A stretch of DNA of 24,918 nt from a virus, in the IMG/VR virus record IMGVR_UViG_3300008267_000547, positions 1-24,918 of that record, one strand, 5' to 3'. Shown in pieces: positions 1 to 5,602 of this stretch (its first letter is position 1; every line of letters starts with the position of its first letter). The notes below the pieces were generated by a model. The model ran no database searches and was not told the origin of the DNA. It was given only the letters and a program-made list of their open reading frames with translations. A program made the position numbers and the translations under genes.

Positions 1-1
1 C

Positions 2-1477
2 GGACGTGATGACACTATATTAATATGCGAGGGCTATTCCACAGGTGCAACCTTACATGAAACCACAGGACAAACCGTTATTTGTGCAATGGATTCGGGC
101 AACATTTTACCAGTTGTAAAAGACTTAAGAAAAAATCCACGCTTTGCACAATCACGCTTTATTATTTGTGCTGATAATGATTATTCAAACGACCAAAAAG
201 AACAACAGCGAATCACCAATAGGCTTAATGATTGGAAGCAATATGCCGAGGTTGTTATACCCCCTAAAGGTCCAACCAGTGGCTATGATTTTAATGATAT
301 GGCTTGCAGCGGCCAAAGTGTTAAAGATTATATATTCCCCCCTGCCAAGCGTAATTGGTTAATCAATGCGGAGGACATGATAACCGATTTATCACCACCG
401 TCATTTATCATTGACGAAATTATACCAGATTATGGCTTTGGCATGATTCATGGTCAGTCAGGGCATGGTAAAACATTTTATGTTATGGACATGGCTTATC
501 ATATTGCAACGGGCATGGATTGGCACGGTAAAAAAACAGAGGGCGGTCATGTTATCTATCTTGCAGGGGAGGGACACCATAGCTTAAAATATCGCTTAAT
601 AGGCTTAAAACAAAAACACGGTCAATCATTATCACGGCTTCATGTTTCGCAGTCAGGCTGTAATTTAAATACGCCCGAGGGATTAGAATTAGCACGAACC
701 GCAATCAATGCAACCATAGAGACCACAGGCGAATCACCCAAAGTAATATTTGTTGATACACTTCACAGATTCCTTGAGGGAGACGAAAATTCCAGTAAAG
801 ACGCAAAAAGCATGATTGATTCCTGCGATATTTTAAAGCATGAGTTTGGCTGCACTGTTATTTTAGTACACCATACAGGCTTAAATTCAGACGATAGAGC
901 GAGGGGGTCGTCCAGCTGGAAAGGTGCTATGGACTTTGAGTATAACATCAAGAAAAGCGGAAATGTACTTACTCAATATTGTAAGAAAATGAAGGACAGT
1001 GAAGAGCATAAACCAATCGTATTTAATCTTAAATGCGTGGATTTAATCGGTATCAATCACAAAACAGGGAAACCAGTAACCACGCTATTGTTAGAACTTG
1101 CAGAAAATCAAGAACCACCAAAACCAAGAGATAAAGAAACCGAAAACAAAGTTAAAGAAGATACTAATACTTTAAAAGCGTGTTGGAGACACTACCGAAG
1201 TGTTGACGCAAACAGGGCTTACGTAAGCCCTAAACAATTAAAAGAATACGCTATGGAGCAAATGGGAAAGAAAGAGGACGATGCTAAAAATATGCTAAAG
1301 ACAGCATCAAATAGATTTATTGGGAGGCTAATTGAAGCCAAAATCATTGAGAAAATACCACATCAAAATGACTTGTGCTTTTTCTTTTTAGACCCTGCCA
1401 CCAATTTTGCACTCATAAATATTAAAAAAGAGGAGAATTGTGACAATGAAGAGGGAAGCGAAGAAATACCGTTCTAA
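2..1477 (+). CDS. Toprim primase / RecA-type replicative helicase (5' end outside window)
   Basis: The frame is open from the window edge, so the gene starts upstream; 491 residues are visible. The visible part begins inside a Toprim domain: EGYSTG (Glu at visible residue 10), then ADND (58-60) and DFND (96-99), the acidic metal-binding positions used in primer synthesis. A RepA/RecA-like ATPase follows, with Walker A GQSGHGKT (151-158), Walker B VIFVDT (248-253) and VILVHHTG (286-293). The C-terminal ~120 residues are charged and look like a winged-helix DNA-binding tail. Phages of this kind use such fused primase-helicases to prime and unwind their own DNA. An internal ATG at 89 lies in the middle of the Toprim fold and is not the real start. 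The non-coding repeat region just downstream fits a replication role. Family assignment is from motifs I can read; the missing N-terminus probably holds a zinc-binding primase domain (inference). Confidence 0.93.
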   Translation, partial: GRDDTILICEGYSTGATLHETTGQTVICAMDSGNILPVVKDLRKNPRFAQSRFIICADNDYSNDQKEQQRITNRLNDWKQYAEVVIPPKGPTSGYDFNDMACSGQSVKDYIFPPAKRNWLINAEDMITDLSPPSFIIDEIIPDYGFGMIHGQSGHGKTFYVMDMAYHIATGMDWHGKKTEGGHVIYLAGEGHHSLKYRLIGLKQKHGQSLSRLHVSQSGCNLNTPEGLELARTAINATIETTGESPKVIFVDTLHRFLEGDENSSKDAKSMIDSCDILKHEFGCTVILVHHTGLNSDDRARGSSSWKGAMDFEYNIKKSGNVLTQYCKKMKDSEEHKPIVFNLKCVDLIGINHKTGKPVTTLLLELAENQEPPKPRDKETENKVKEDTNTLKACWRHYRSVDANRAYVSPKQLKEYAMEQMGKKEDDAKNMLKTASNRFIGRLIEAKIIEKIPHQNDLCFFFLDPATNFALINIKKEENCDNEEGSEEIPF

Positions 1478-1487
1478 TTGTGAATTT

Positions 1488-1503
1488 TGACATATAAATG
1501 TCA
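1488..1503. repeat. Inverted repeat TGACAT-N4-ATGTCA
   Basis: TGACAT at 1488-1493 and ATGTCA at 1498-1503 form a perfect 6-base inverted repeat with a 4-base centre, 10 bases after the stop of the primase-helicase gene. The arms contain the same TGAC/GTCA core that recurs through the region, so this is probably a dimeric binding site of the same protein rather than a terminator, since no T-run follows. Confidence 0.55.
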
Positions 1504-1565
1504 TAAATAGGTTATTTAATGCCATAGTCACAAGGGTCAAGGTTTGGGGTCACGGCTAGGGTCAA

Positions 1566-1595
1566 GGGTCACGACAATATAAAAAACCGTGACCC
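1566..1595. repeat. Inverted repeat GGGTCACG ... CGTGACCC
   Basis: Perfect 8-base arms at 1566-1573 and 1588-1595 are separated by 14 mostly A/T bases. The arms are copies of the recurring GGGTCA word. It could act as a paired binding site or a weak hairpin; the AT-rich segment begins immediately after it. Confidence 0.6.
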
Positions 1596-1717
1596 CTAAA
1601 TAAACCATTGATTTTAAAAGAATTTTAATAAAAATATGGAAAATCATAAAAATGTCACATAGAATACACACAAAAAAAGCTAATAAAGTCAAGGGGTTAG
1701 CGTTGTCAGACACTAGG

Positions 1718-1762
1718 GTCACAGGGTCATATACACAGCTTTAGCTGTATATGACCCGTGAC
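1718..1762. repeat. Long hairpin / inverted repeat built from GGGTCA arms
   Basis: GGGTCATATACA (1724-1735) pairs perfectly with TGTATATGACCC (1746-1757). GTCAC (1718-1722) also pairs with GTGAC (1758-1762) across a single unpaired A (1723). Together these make about 17 base pairs around a 10-base centre, which can itself re-pair as CAGC-N4-GCTG if two bases bulge out. The orientation of the surrounding GTCA/TGAC words flips across this hairpin. Possible roles are a single-strand origin, an initiator-bound palindrome or a two-way transcription stop; there is no strong T-run. Confidence 0.65.
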
Positions 1763-1788
1763 ATGACGTGAATGACGCTCGGCTCGCT

Positions 1789-1816
1789 ATGACACTGGCT
1801 ATCATGACACTAGGCT
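1789..1816. repeat. Short direct repeat ATGACACTGGCT / ATGACACTAGGCT
   Basis: Two near-identical 12-13 base units begin at 1789 and 1804, spaced by three bases, differing by one inserted A. They carry the TGAC word and close the repeat region on the right, about 60 bases before the nuclease gene. Confidence 0.5.
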
Positions 1817-1874
1817 ACTAATTCACAATGTTAAAGTTTTATTACAATTTATTAACACAACTTAAGGTTTAATC

Positions 1875-2240
1875 ATGGCACTATCCGAACACCACGAACA
1901 AGTCGCAATTTTTGAATGGGCAAAATTGAACATGGAAAAATATCCACAGCTTGAAAATATGTTTGCAATCCCGAATGGTGGTCAAAGGTCACGGGTTACA
2001 GGGGCAATGCTGAAAGCGGAGGGAGTTCGCTCGGGTTGTCCTGATTTGTTTTTACCCGCACCCAGTGGCAAATATCACGGGTTATTTATCGAACTCAAAC
2101 GCCGTGACGGTGGCAAGGTATCACCCCAACAGCAAAATTGGATTAACCGCCTCAACAAAGCAGGTTACTTGGCAATCGTGGCATATGGTGCAAAAGAAGC
2201 GGTTAAAATTATCACAGATTACTTAAATATGCGTTTTTAA
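1875..2240 (+). CDS. VRR-NUC domain nuclease
   Basis: A 121-residue single-domain protein matching the VRR-NUC branch of the PD-(D/E)xK nucleases found beside phage replication genes. Visible features are an N-terminal helix with H6, E8 and Q9, FAIPNGG (30-36), SGCPDLFLP (53-61, Asp57), GLFIELK (69-75, Glu73 and Lys75) and the downstream QQQNWINRLNKAGYLAIVAYG block (86-105) typical of the family. Length is normal for stand-alone members. The ATG is preceded by AAGG about 7 bases upstream. In related systems such enzymes cut branched or flap DNA, so it may process replication or recombination intermediates for the phage (inference from family and from its place after the primase-helicase and the candidate origin). 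Confidence 0.9.
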   Translation: MALSEHHEQVAIFEWAKLNMEKYPQLENMFAIPNGGQRSRVTGAMLKAEGVRSGCPDLFLPAPSGKYHGLFIELKRRDGGKVSPQQQNWINRLNKAGYLAIVAYGAKEAVKIITDYLNMRF

Positions 2241-2447
2241 GCGTGTTTACTGTTTGGTTGGTATATTTTATGGTTTTAAGATTTACACCGCTAGAAACGC
2301 AAAAAAATGCGGTTTGCGTAAGTAAGTTAGCTAATAAAAAAATGGTAAATGATTTTTTGGTATGGTTGCATGGTTGTGAGTTACCGTTCCAAAGCTGTTA
2401 TAAAACGCTTGCATTTTTTGTAAAATTGGTATAAATAATTTAATAGC

Positions 2448-2479
2448 TCCACCACCTCTTGGTTTACCTACGTGGTGGA
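2448..2479. terminator. Possible bidirectional terminator hairpin between converging genes
   Basis: TCCACCAC (2448-2455) and GTGGTGGA (2472-2479) are perfect 8-base arms around a 16-base loop. The hairpin sits between the plus-strand nuclease gene and the end of the minus-strand lipoprotein gene, where transcription converges. Flanks are A/T-rich on both sides but lack a clean T-run. The roughly 200 bases between the nuclease stop and this hairpin hold no gene I can support, only a minor inverted repeat at 2297-2319. Confidence 0.45.
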
Positions 2480-2483
2480 TATC

Positions 2484-2714
2484 TTATTTACGCAAACTGC
2501 TATAAAACGCCACGTGCTGGGCTTTAAACTTTTGCATAGCCTCGTATTCGCTCCGTGCTGTGCTGATAGCTGGTGTGTATTGATTGGCTAACTGGTGTGT
2601 ATTGCCGTGTTGACGTGGACTGCAACCACCTAAAACAAAGCCTATAAAAATTAACATGGCACAAAAGGCTAATTTATTGAAAAACGCATCACCTGATAAT
2701 AAAAATTTATACAT
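2484..2714 (-). CDS. Small lipoprotein, unknown role
   Basis: A 76-residue protein starting at the ATG whose first base is 2714. An AAGGGG Shine-Dalgarno lies 6 bases upstream, which argues against the longer reading from 2753. The N-terminus has Lys3 and Lys14, a hydrophobic stretch (about 15-28) and a lipobox LGGC with the lipidated Cys at 31. The Ser after the Cys predicts outer-membrane sorting under the usual Lol rule. The mature part is only 46 residues, polar and without a recognised domain. It is read opposite to all neighbouring phage operons, with its own strong promoter and hairpins on both sides, like a phage moron gene. Small phage lipoproteins of this size can block receptors (superinfection exclusion, as T5 Llp does), but that role is inference. 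An Rz1-type spanin is less likely because no Rz partner is present here. Confidence 0.75.
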   Translation of the reverse strand: MYKFLLSGDAFFNKLAFCAMLIFIGFVLGGCSPRQHGNTHQLANQYTPAISTARSEYEAMQKFKAQHVAFYSSLRK

Positions 2715-2735
2715 AAATAACCCCTTACATTTACT

Positions 2736-2764
2736 ATAATACAAATATAACATGGAATTGTTAA
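2736..2764 (-). promoter_or_regulatory. Sigma-70-type promoter for the lipoprotein gene
   Basis: On the minus strand a -35 box TTAACA (2759-2764) and a -10 box TATTAT (2736-2741) are separated by exactly 17 bases; each box has one mismatch to consensus. The expected start of transcription is about 15 bases before the Shine-Dalgarno of the lipoprotein gene. It lies after the terminator of the HTH gene, so the lipoprotein is transcribed on its own and could be expressed from a dormant prophage. Confidence 0.7.
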
Positions 2765-2775
2765 AATACGGTTAA

Positions 2776-2800
2776 GGGCAGGGACAATTTGTCCCCACCC
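2776..2800 (-). terminator. Terminator of the minus-strand 193-aa/HTH operon
   Basis: GGGACA (2781-2786) and TGTCCC (2790-2795) pair around a 3-base loop, and outer GGG/CCC arms (2776-2778, 2798-2800) extend the stem past a small internal loop. It begins six bases after the HTH gene stop. On the minus strand it is followed by TTAACCGTATTTT, a weak T-rich tail. It separates the HTH operon from the lipoprotein promoter. Confidence 0.6.
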
Positions 2801-2806
2801 TCAAGA

Positions 2807-2998
2807 TTATTCCTGCATCCCCTGCATTAATTTTTCATAATAATCATTTAAAACAATAACATTGCTATTGCTTTTCATCGGTGCTTTACCATTTAACCAA
2901 TTACACAATGTCTTTTGATTGATGCCAGTATCGCAAGCAATGCGATACCGTGTTATACCTAGCGATTCTAGGGTTTGGATTTGTGATTGGGGGGTCAT
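2807..2998 (-). CDS. Small helix-turn-helix regulator, Aca-like by context
   Basis: A 63-residue protein made almost entirely of one DNA-binding domain. GITRYRIACDTGINQKTLCNWLNG reads as the two helices and turn of an XRE/Cro-type HTH: ITRYRIACDTGI is the supporting helix and turn, and NQKTLCNWLNG is the recognition helix. Its ATG overlaps the TGA of the upstream 193-aa gene by four bases (2995-2998), so the two are translationally coupled. No strong Shine-Dalgarno stands directly before it. The operon promoter contains a perfect inverted repeat between its boxes, where a dimer of such a protein would act as an autorepressor. Size, position after an unknown gene and operator layout match anti-CRISPR-associated (Aca) proteins. 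A plain Cro-like regulator is the alternative. HTH assignment is firm; the Aca role is inference. Confidence 0.8.
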   Translation of the reverse strand: MTPQSQIQTLESLGITRYRIACDTGINQKTLCNWLNGKAPMKSNSNVIVLNDYYEKLMQGMQE

Positions 2999-3576
2999 GC
3001 TTTTACCAAATTTACAGATTCTCCTTCAATTGCTATTGTGCCGTCTAAGTTGACTTGCATATCTTTGAATGTATATCCATCTGGGGCATTGTAAGCACCA
3101 CATAAAATCTCATCATGGGTGTAATCATCAAATGATGCGTTTATTGCGTCTTGCTCGCTTGTAAAAGCTACACAATAATCACCGTGCATAATATCATGTG
3201 ATTTGTATGCGTTTATGTATAATTTAGTTGTTGTGTCGCTTGCAGGCTTTAAATCAGTTGTATCATTTTTAGCCGTGTCACGGTGTGGATTGTAACCCTC
3301 TCCACCCTCGTTATGTAGGTTATCATAGTTAATCTCTGCTTGTGATTTACTTGCAAAAACTCCCTTGTCATTTAAATCTTTTAAAATCTCCAAAGATGCC
3401 TCAAACGCAGGTGATAACGTGCCTTTACCTTTTTCAAAATTAATTTTTGTGCCGTCAGTCCATATTTTATAATTACGGTCACCAGCAAAACTTGCGTCTT
3501 TGCCTATTAAATTGATATATGTGCGTCCGTAAGCTTGGTTTGTGCTTGCTACTACATGGCAATTATTGATATTCAT
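2995..3576 (-). CDS. Unrecognised 193-aa protein, first gene of a self-regulated operon
   Basis: I do not recognise this protein. It starts at an ATG with AAGGAG eight bases upstream, 46 bases downstream of a near-consensus promoter -10 box. It is hydrophilic, has no signal peptide or membrane segment, and is probably cytoplasmic. An N-terminal part (1-75) and a C-terminal part (115-193) are joined by a polar Asp/Thr/Asn-rich linker (about 88-117). Both parts carry a YIN tripeptide followed nine residues later by Gly-Asp (YIN 20-22, GD 32-33; YIN 120-122, GD 132-133). The offset is exactly 100 residues, hinting at an ancient internal duplication, though other similarity is weak. It is followed with a 4-base overlap by an HTH regulator. 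The operon layout suggests an anti-CRISPR or other anti-defence protein, made in a burst after infection and then repressed. That function is inferred from context only. Confidence 0.8.
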   Translation of the reverse strand: MNINNCHVVASTNQAYGRTYINLIGKDASFAGDRNYKIWTDGTKINFEKGKGTLSPAFEASLEILKDLNDKGVFASKSQAEINYDNLHNEGGEGYNPHRDTAKNDTTDLKPASDTTTKLYINAYKSHDIMHGDYCVAFTSEQDAINASFDDYTHDEILCGAYNAPDGYTFKDMQVNLDGTIAIEGESVNLVKA

Positions 3577-3621
3577 TGTCGTTCTCCTTAATCGTCCGCT
3601 TGATTGCGTCCTTGTAAAATC

Positions 3622-3650
3622 ATTATACTGTAACTTTACAGTAAAGTCAA
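3622..3650 (-). promoter_or_regulatory. Strong sigma-70 promoter of the 193-aa/HTH operon
   Basis: On the minus strand the -35 box is TTGACT (3645-3650, one mismatch), the -10 box is a perfect TATAAT (3622-3627) and the spacer is exactly 17 bases. Transcription would begin near 3614-3616, about 40 bases before the ATG at 3576. This is the best promoter in the window. Confidence 0.85.
3627..3642. promoter_or_regulatory. Operator: perfect inverted repeat inside the promoter spacer
   Basis: ACTGTAACTTTACAGT is a perfect inverted repeat: 7-base arms ACTGTAA/TTACAGT around a 2-base centre. It fills nearly the whole spacer of the minus-strand promoter and touches its -10 box, so a bound dimer would block RNA polymerase. 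The natural candidate to bind it is the HTH protein of the same operon. I did not see this palindrome elsewhere in the window. Confidence 0.8.
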
Positions 3651-3702
3651 CACCTTTTTTTATTTGTTTGCATTTTTTTTCATTGTGGTGTATTTTTTAT
3701 TT

Positions 3703-4155
3703 ATGACAGTGAAAAAACTTACAGATAAACAACAATTATTTTGCAAAGAATACCTTATTGATTTAAACGGTACACAAGCGGCGATTCGTGCTGGGTATAG
3801 TGAAAATACAGCGCAGGAAATATCCTCTGAAAACTTATCAAAACCTCTTATACAAGAATATCTAACAGAACTTAAAGCTGAACGTGAACAGAAACTCGAA
3901 ATAAACGCTCAATGGGTACTTAATCAAGCGGTTAAAGTGCATAATATGACTTTACAAGATAAAGACCACACAAACGCCTTAAAAGCCCTTGATTTAATAG
4001 GTAAACACGTCAATATTGGAGCGTTTAATACAAAAATGGATATAAATCATAGTCATGTCCATAGTTTTATAACGGTTGCGGATAAAAATATCCTCGAAAT
4101 GGGTTTAGGACACCCTGTGATTATTGATAACGAGGCAAGTAATGCAAGCGGTTAA
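3703..4155 (+). CDS. Terminase small subunit
   Basis: A 150-residue protein of the Terminase_2 (P27/SPP1 G1P-like) type: LTDKQQLFCKEYLIDLNGTQ followed by AAIRAGYSENTA and a conserved KPLIQEYL stretch within the first 55 residues form the DNA-binding HTH that recognises the packaging site. The rest is helical and likely drives oligomerisation and contact with the large subunit. I chose the ATG at 3703. A longer frame back to a TTG at 3664 adds a Phe-rich extension translated from a T-run and is unlikely. No strong Shine-Dalgarno is visible before 3703 and no strong plus-strand promoter is obvious in the gap. The 3' end overlaps the large terminase start by 14 bases, the normal order of packaging genes. 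Confidence 0.92.
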   Translation: MTVKKLTDKQQLFCKEYLIDLNGTQAAIRAGYSENTAQEISSENLSKPLIQEYLTELKAEREQKLEINAQWVLNQAVKVHNMTLQDKDHTNALKALDLIGKHVNIGAFNTKMDINHSHVHSFITVADKNILEMGLGHPVIIDNEASNASG

Positions 4156-5602
4156 ACTTGATAACCCTCATGCGGTATTACACTACCTCCTAGGCAATAA
4201 CCTTGCTTCTTTTGTCCATAAAGCATTCAATCATTTATCCCCGAATCAAGAATATCTCCATAATTGGCACATAGACGCAATATGTGATTATCTCAATGCG
4301 GTTGAGAGTGGTGAGATACAAAGGCTTATCATCAATATGCCTCCACGATTTATGAAGTCTATATGCGTATCGCAGGCTTGGACAGCGTATTTATTAGGAC
4401 GCAATCCGAGTACTCAAATCATCGTGGCGTCTTACTCTAGTAACCTATCAAGCCAGTTATCAGTCGCTACAAGGGAGTTGATTCGCTCTGATTGGTACAA
4501 GCGGACATTTCCGCAGTTAAAACTTGCAGACGATTTAAACCGCCAAGAATGGTTTAAAACGACACAAAACGGACATAGATATGCGACTTCTGTCGGTGGT
4601 ACGATAACAGGCTTTGGTGGTGATTATCTTATTCTCGATGACCCTGTTAATCCTGCCGACGCAATGAGTGATACAATGCGAGAGAGTGCTAACAGGTGGA
4701 TTGGTTCGTCATTTCTTAACCGTGCAAACAATCCTAAAACCGCAAAAATCGTGTGTGTGATGCAACGATTACATGACAATGATGTATCTGGTTATCTTGA
4801 GAATTTAGGGGGCTTTGACGTGCTTAAATTGCCAGTGCAGTTTGAGCAAAAGACGTTTATCGAGACCCCTAAAAAACAGTATGAACTTGATAAGGGCGAG
4901 TTTTTACATGGCGAACGCTTAGGACAAAAAGAAGTTGATGCCTTATTAACTGGTATGGGTAGTTATTCATTCGCAGGGCAGTATATGCAGAATCCTGCCC
5001 CTGCCGAGGGTGGTATTGTTAAAAAAGCATGGATAAAACCTATCATTACTAAACCATTGTCATATGATGCAATTTATCACAGTTGGGACACAGCAAGCAA
5101 AGCAAATGCAGGCAGTGATTATTCTGCTTTAACTGTTTGGGGCGTACATAAAAACCATTTTTATTTGTTGTTATCGTTTAAAAAACAGATGGAATATCCT
5201 GAATTAAGAGATACTGTTGTTAAATATGCTAATATCTATAAGCCTGATACAATCCTATTAGAGGATAAGGCAAGCGGTATCGCACTTGCACAGGACTTGA
5301 TACGCAATACGGCTTTACCAATTATCACAATAACACCGATAAAAGATAAGGTTACACGGTTATCGAACGTAACGCAATTATTTGAGGGTGGTCGTGTGTT
5401 AATTGATGCTGAGAGTGATTGGTCTGATGATTATGTGTATCAGTTGACCACTTTTCCCAACGCTGTTAATGATGATTTAGTCGATAGTACGTCACAATTT
5501 TTAAACTATGTTAAATTTAAAAGTCATGATAAAGATGACGAATATTTTTATCAAAATGATTATGACAGTTACCAAGGGGACAATGTAAATGTTGGATATT
5601 AA
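4142..5602 (+). CDS. Terminase large subunit (packaging ATPase-nuclease)
   Basis: A 486-residue terminase. The ATPase half shows a Walker A-like NMPPRFMKS (65-73), IIVASYS (94-99), Walker B YLILDDP (162-168) and a coupling segment CVMQRLHDNDVSG (205-217). The nuclease half shows HSWDTA with Asp316 followed by GSDYSALTVWG, LLEDKASG with Glu374, and a C-terminal NDDLVDS (443-449), giving the acidic RNase H-fold metal site. It pumps DNA into proheads through the portal and cuts concatemers. Start: ATG at 4142 with GAGG six bases upstream, preferred over an in-frame TTG at 4124. The Walker A has Phe-Met where related enzymes often have His-Gly; similar variants occur in this family, so it is not evidence of inactivity. 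It overlaps the portal gene by 14 bases. Confidence 0.96.
   Translation: MQAVKLDNPHAVLHYLLGNNLASFVHKAFNHLSPNQEYLHNWHIDAICDYLNAVESGEIQRLIINMPPRFMKSICVSQAWTAYLLGRNPSTQIIVASYSSNLSSQLSVATRELIRSDWYKRTFPQLKLADDLNRQEWFKTTQNGHRYATSVGGTITGFGGDYLILDDPVNPADAMSDTMRESANRWIGSSFLNRANNPKTAKIVCVMQRLHDNDVSGYLENLGGFDVLKLPVQFEQKTFIETPKKQYELDKGEFLHGERLGQKEVDALLTGMGSYSFAGQYMQNPAPAEGGIVKKAWIKPIITKPLSYDAIYHSWDTASKANAGSDYSALTVWGVHKNHFYLLLSFKKQMEYPELRDTVVKYANIYKPDTILLEDKASGIALAQDLIRNTALPIITITPIKDKVTRLSNVTQLFEGGRVLIDAESDWSDDYVYQLTTFPNAVNDDLVDSTSQFLNYVKFKSHDKDDEYFYQNDYDSYQGDNVNVGY

Larger units (their letters stand above)
1478..1874. other. Non-coding region rich in GTCA/TGAC words; candidate origin or control region
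   Basis: This 397-base gap holds no convincing gene. The hexamer GGGTCA occurs on the plus strand at 1534, 1547, 1559, 1566, 1716 and 1724, and inverted (TGACCC) at 1590 and 1752. The core GTCA occurs on the plus strand 11 times (1500 to 1726) and TGAC 8 times (1488 to 1805), far above chance for ~330 bases. The left side is dominated by GTCA and the right side by TGAC, so the words change orientation around 1740. Between two GGGTCA clusters lies a very AT-rich stretch (about 1597-1690). Repeated protein-binding words flanking an AT-rich segment, next to a primase-helicase gene, is the usual look of an iteron-type replication origin. An alternative is a multi-site operator region. Function is inferred from layout only; I see no clear DnaA box. 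Confidence 0.5.

Noticed and set aside
1537-1722. 61-residue minus-strand hydrophobic reading frame across the repeat region
   Set aside because: It is translated from the GGGTCA repeats and the AT-rich stretch; the hydrophobic look comes from T-rich DNA and there is no ribosome site.
2297-2319. ACGCAAA-N9-TTTGCGT inverted repeat as a nuclease-gene terminator
   Set aside because: A 7-base stem with no following T-run; too weak to call, though it could add to the later hairpin at 2448-2479.
2243-2434. Possible 63-residue plus-strand gene after the nuclease
   Set aside because: It starts at GTG with no Shine-Dalgarno, has an odd composition (many Cys, Val, Phe, Leu) and resembles no family; most likely chance reading of intergenic DNA.
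3664-3702. Longer small-terminase start at TTG 3664
   Set aside because: The extra 13 residues are Phe-rich because they are read from a T-run, and the family's conserved start lies just after ATG 3703.
4336-4362. Large terminase Walker A (PPRFMKS) as evidence of an inactive ATPase
   Set aside because: Variants lacking the usual Gly-Lys pair spacing occur in this terminase family, and Lys-Ser, Walker B and nuclease residues are all intact.
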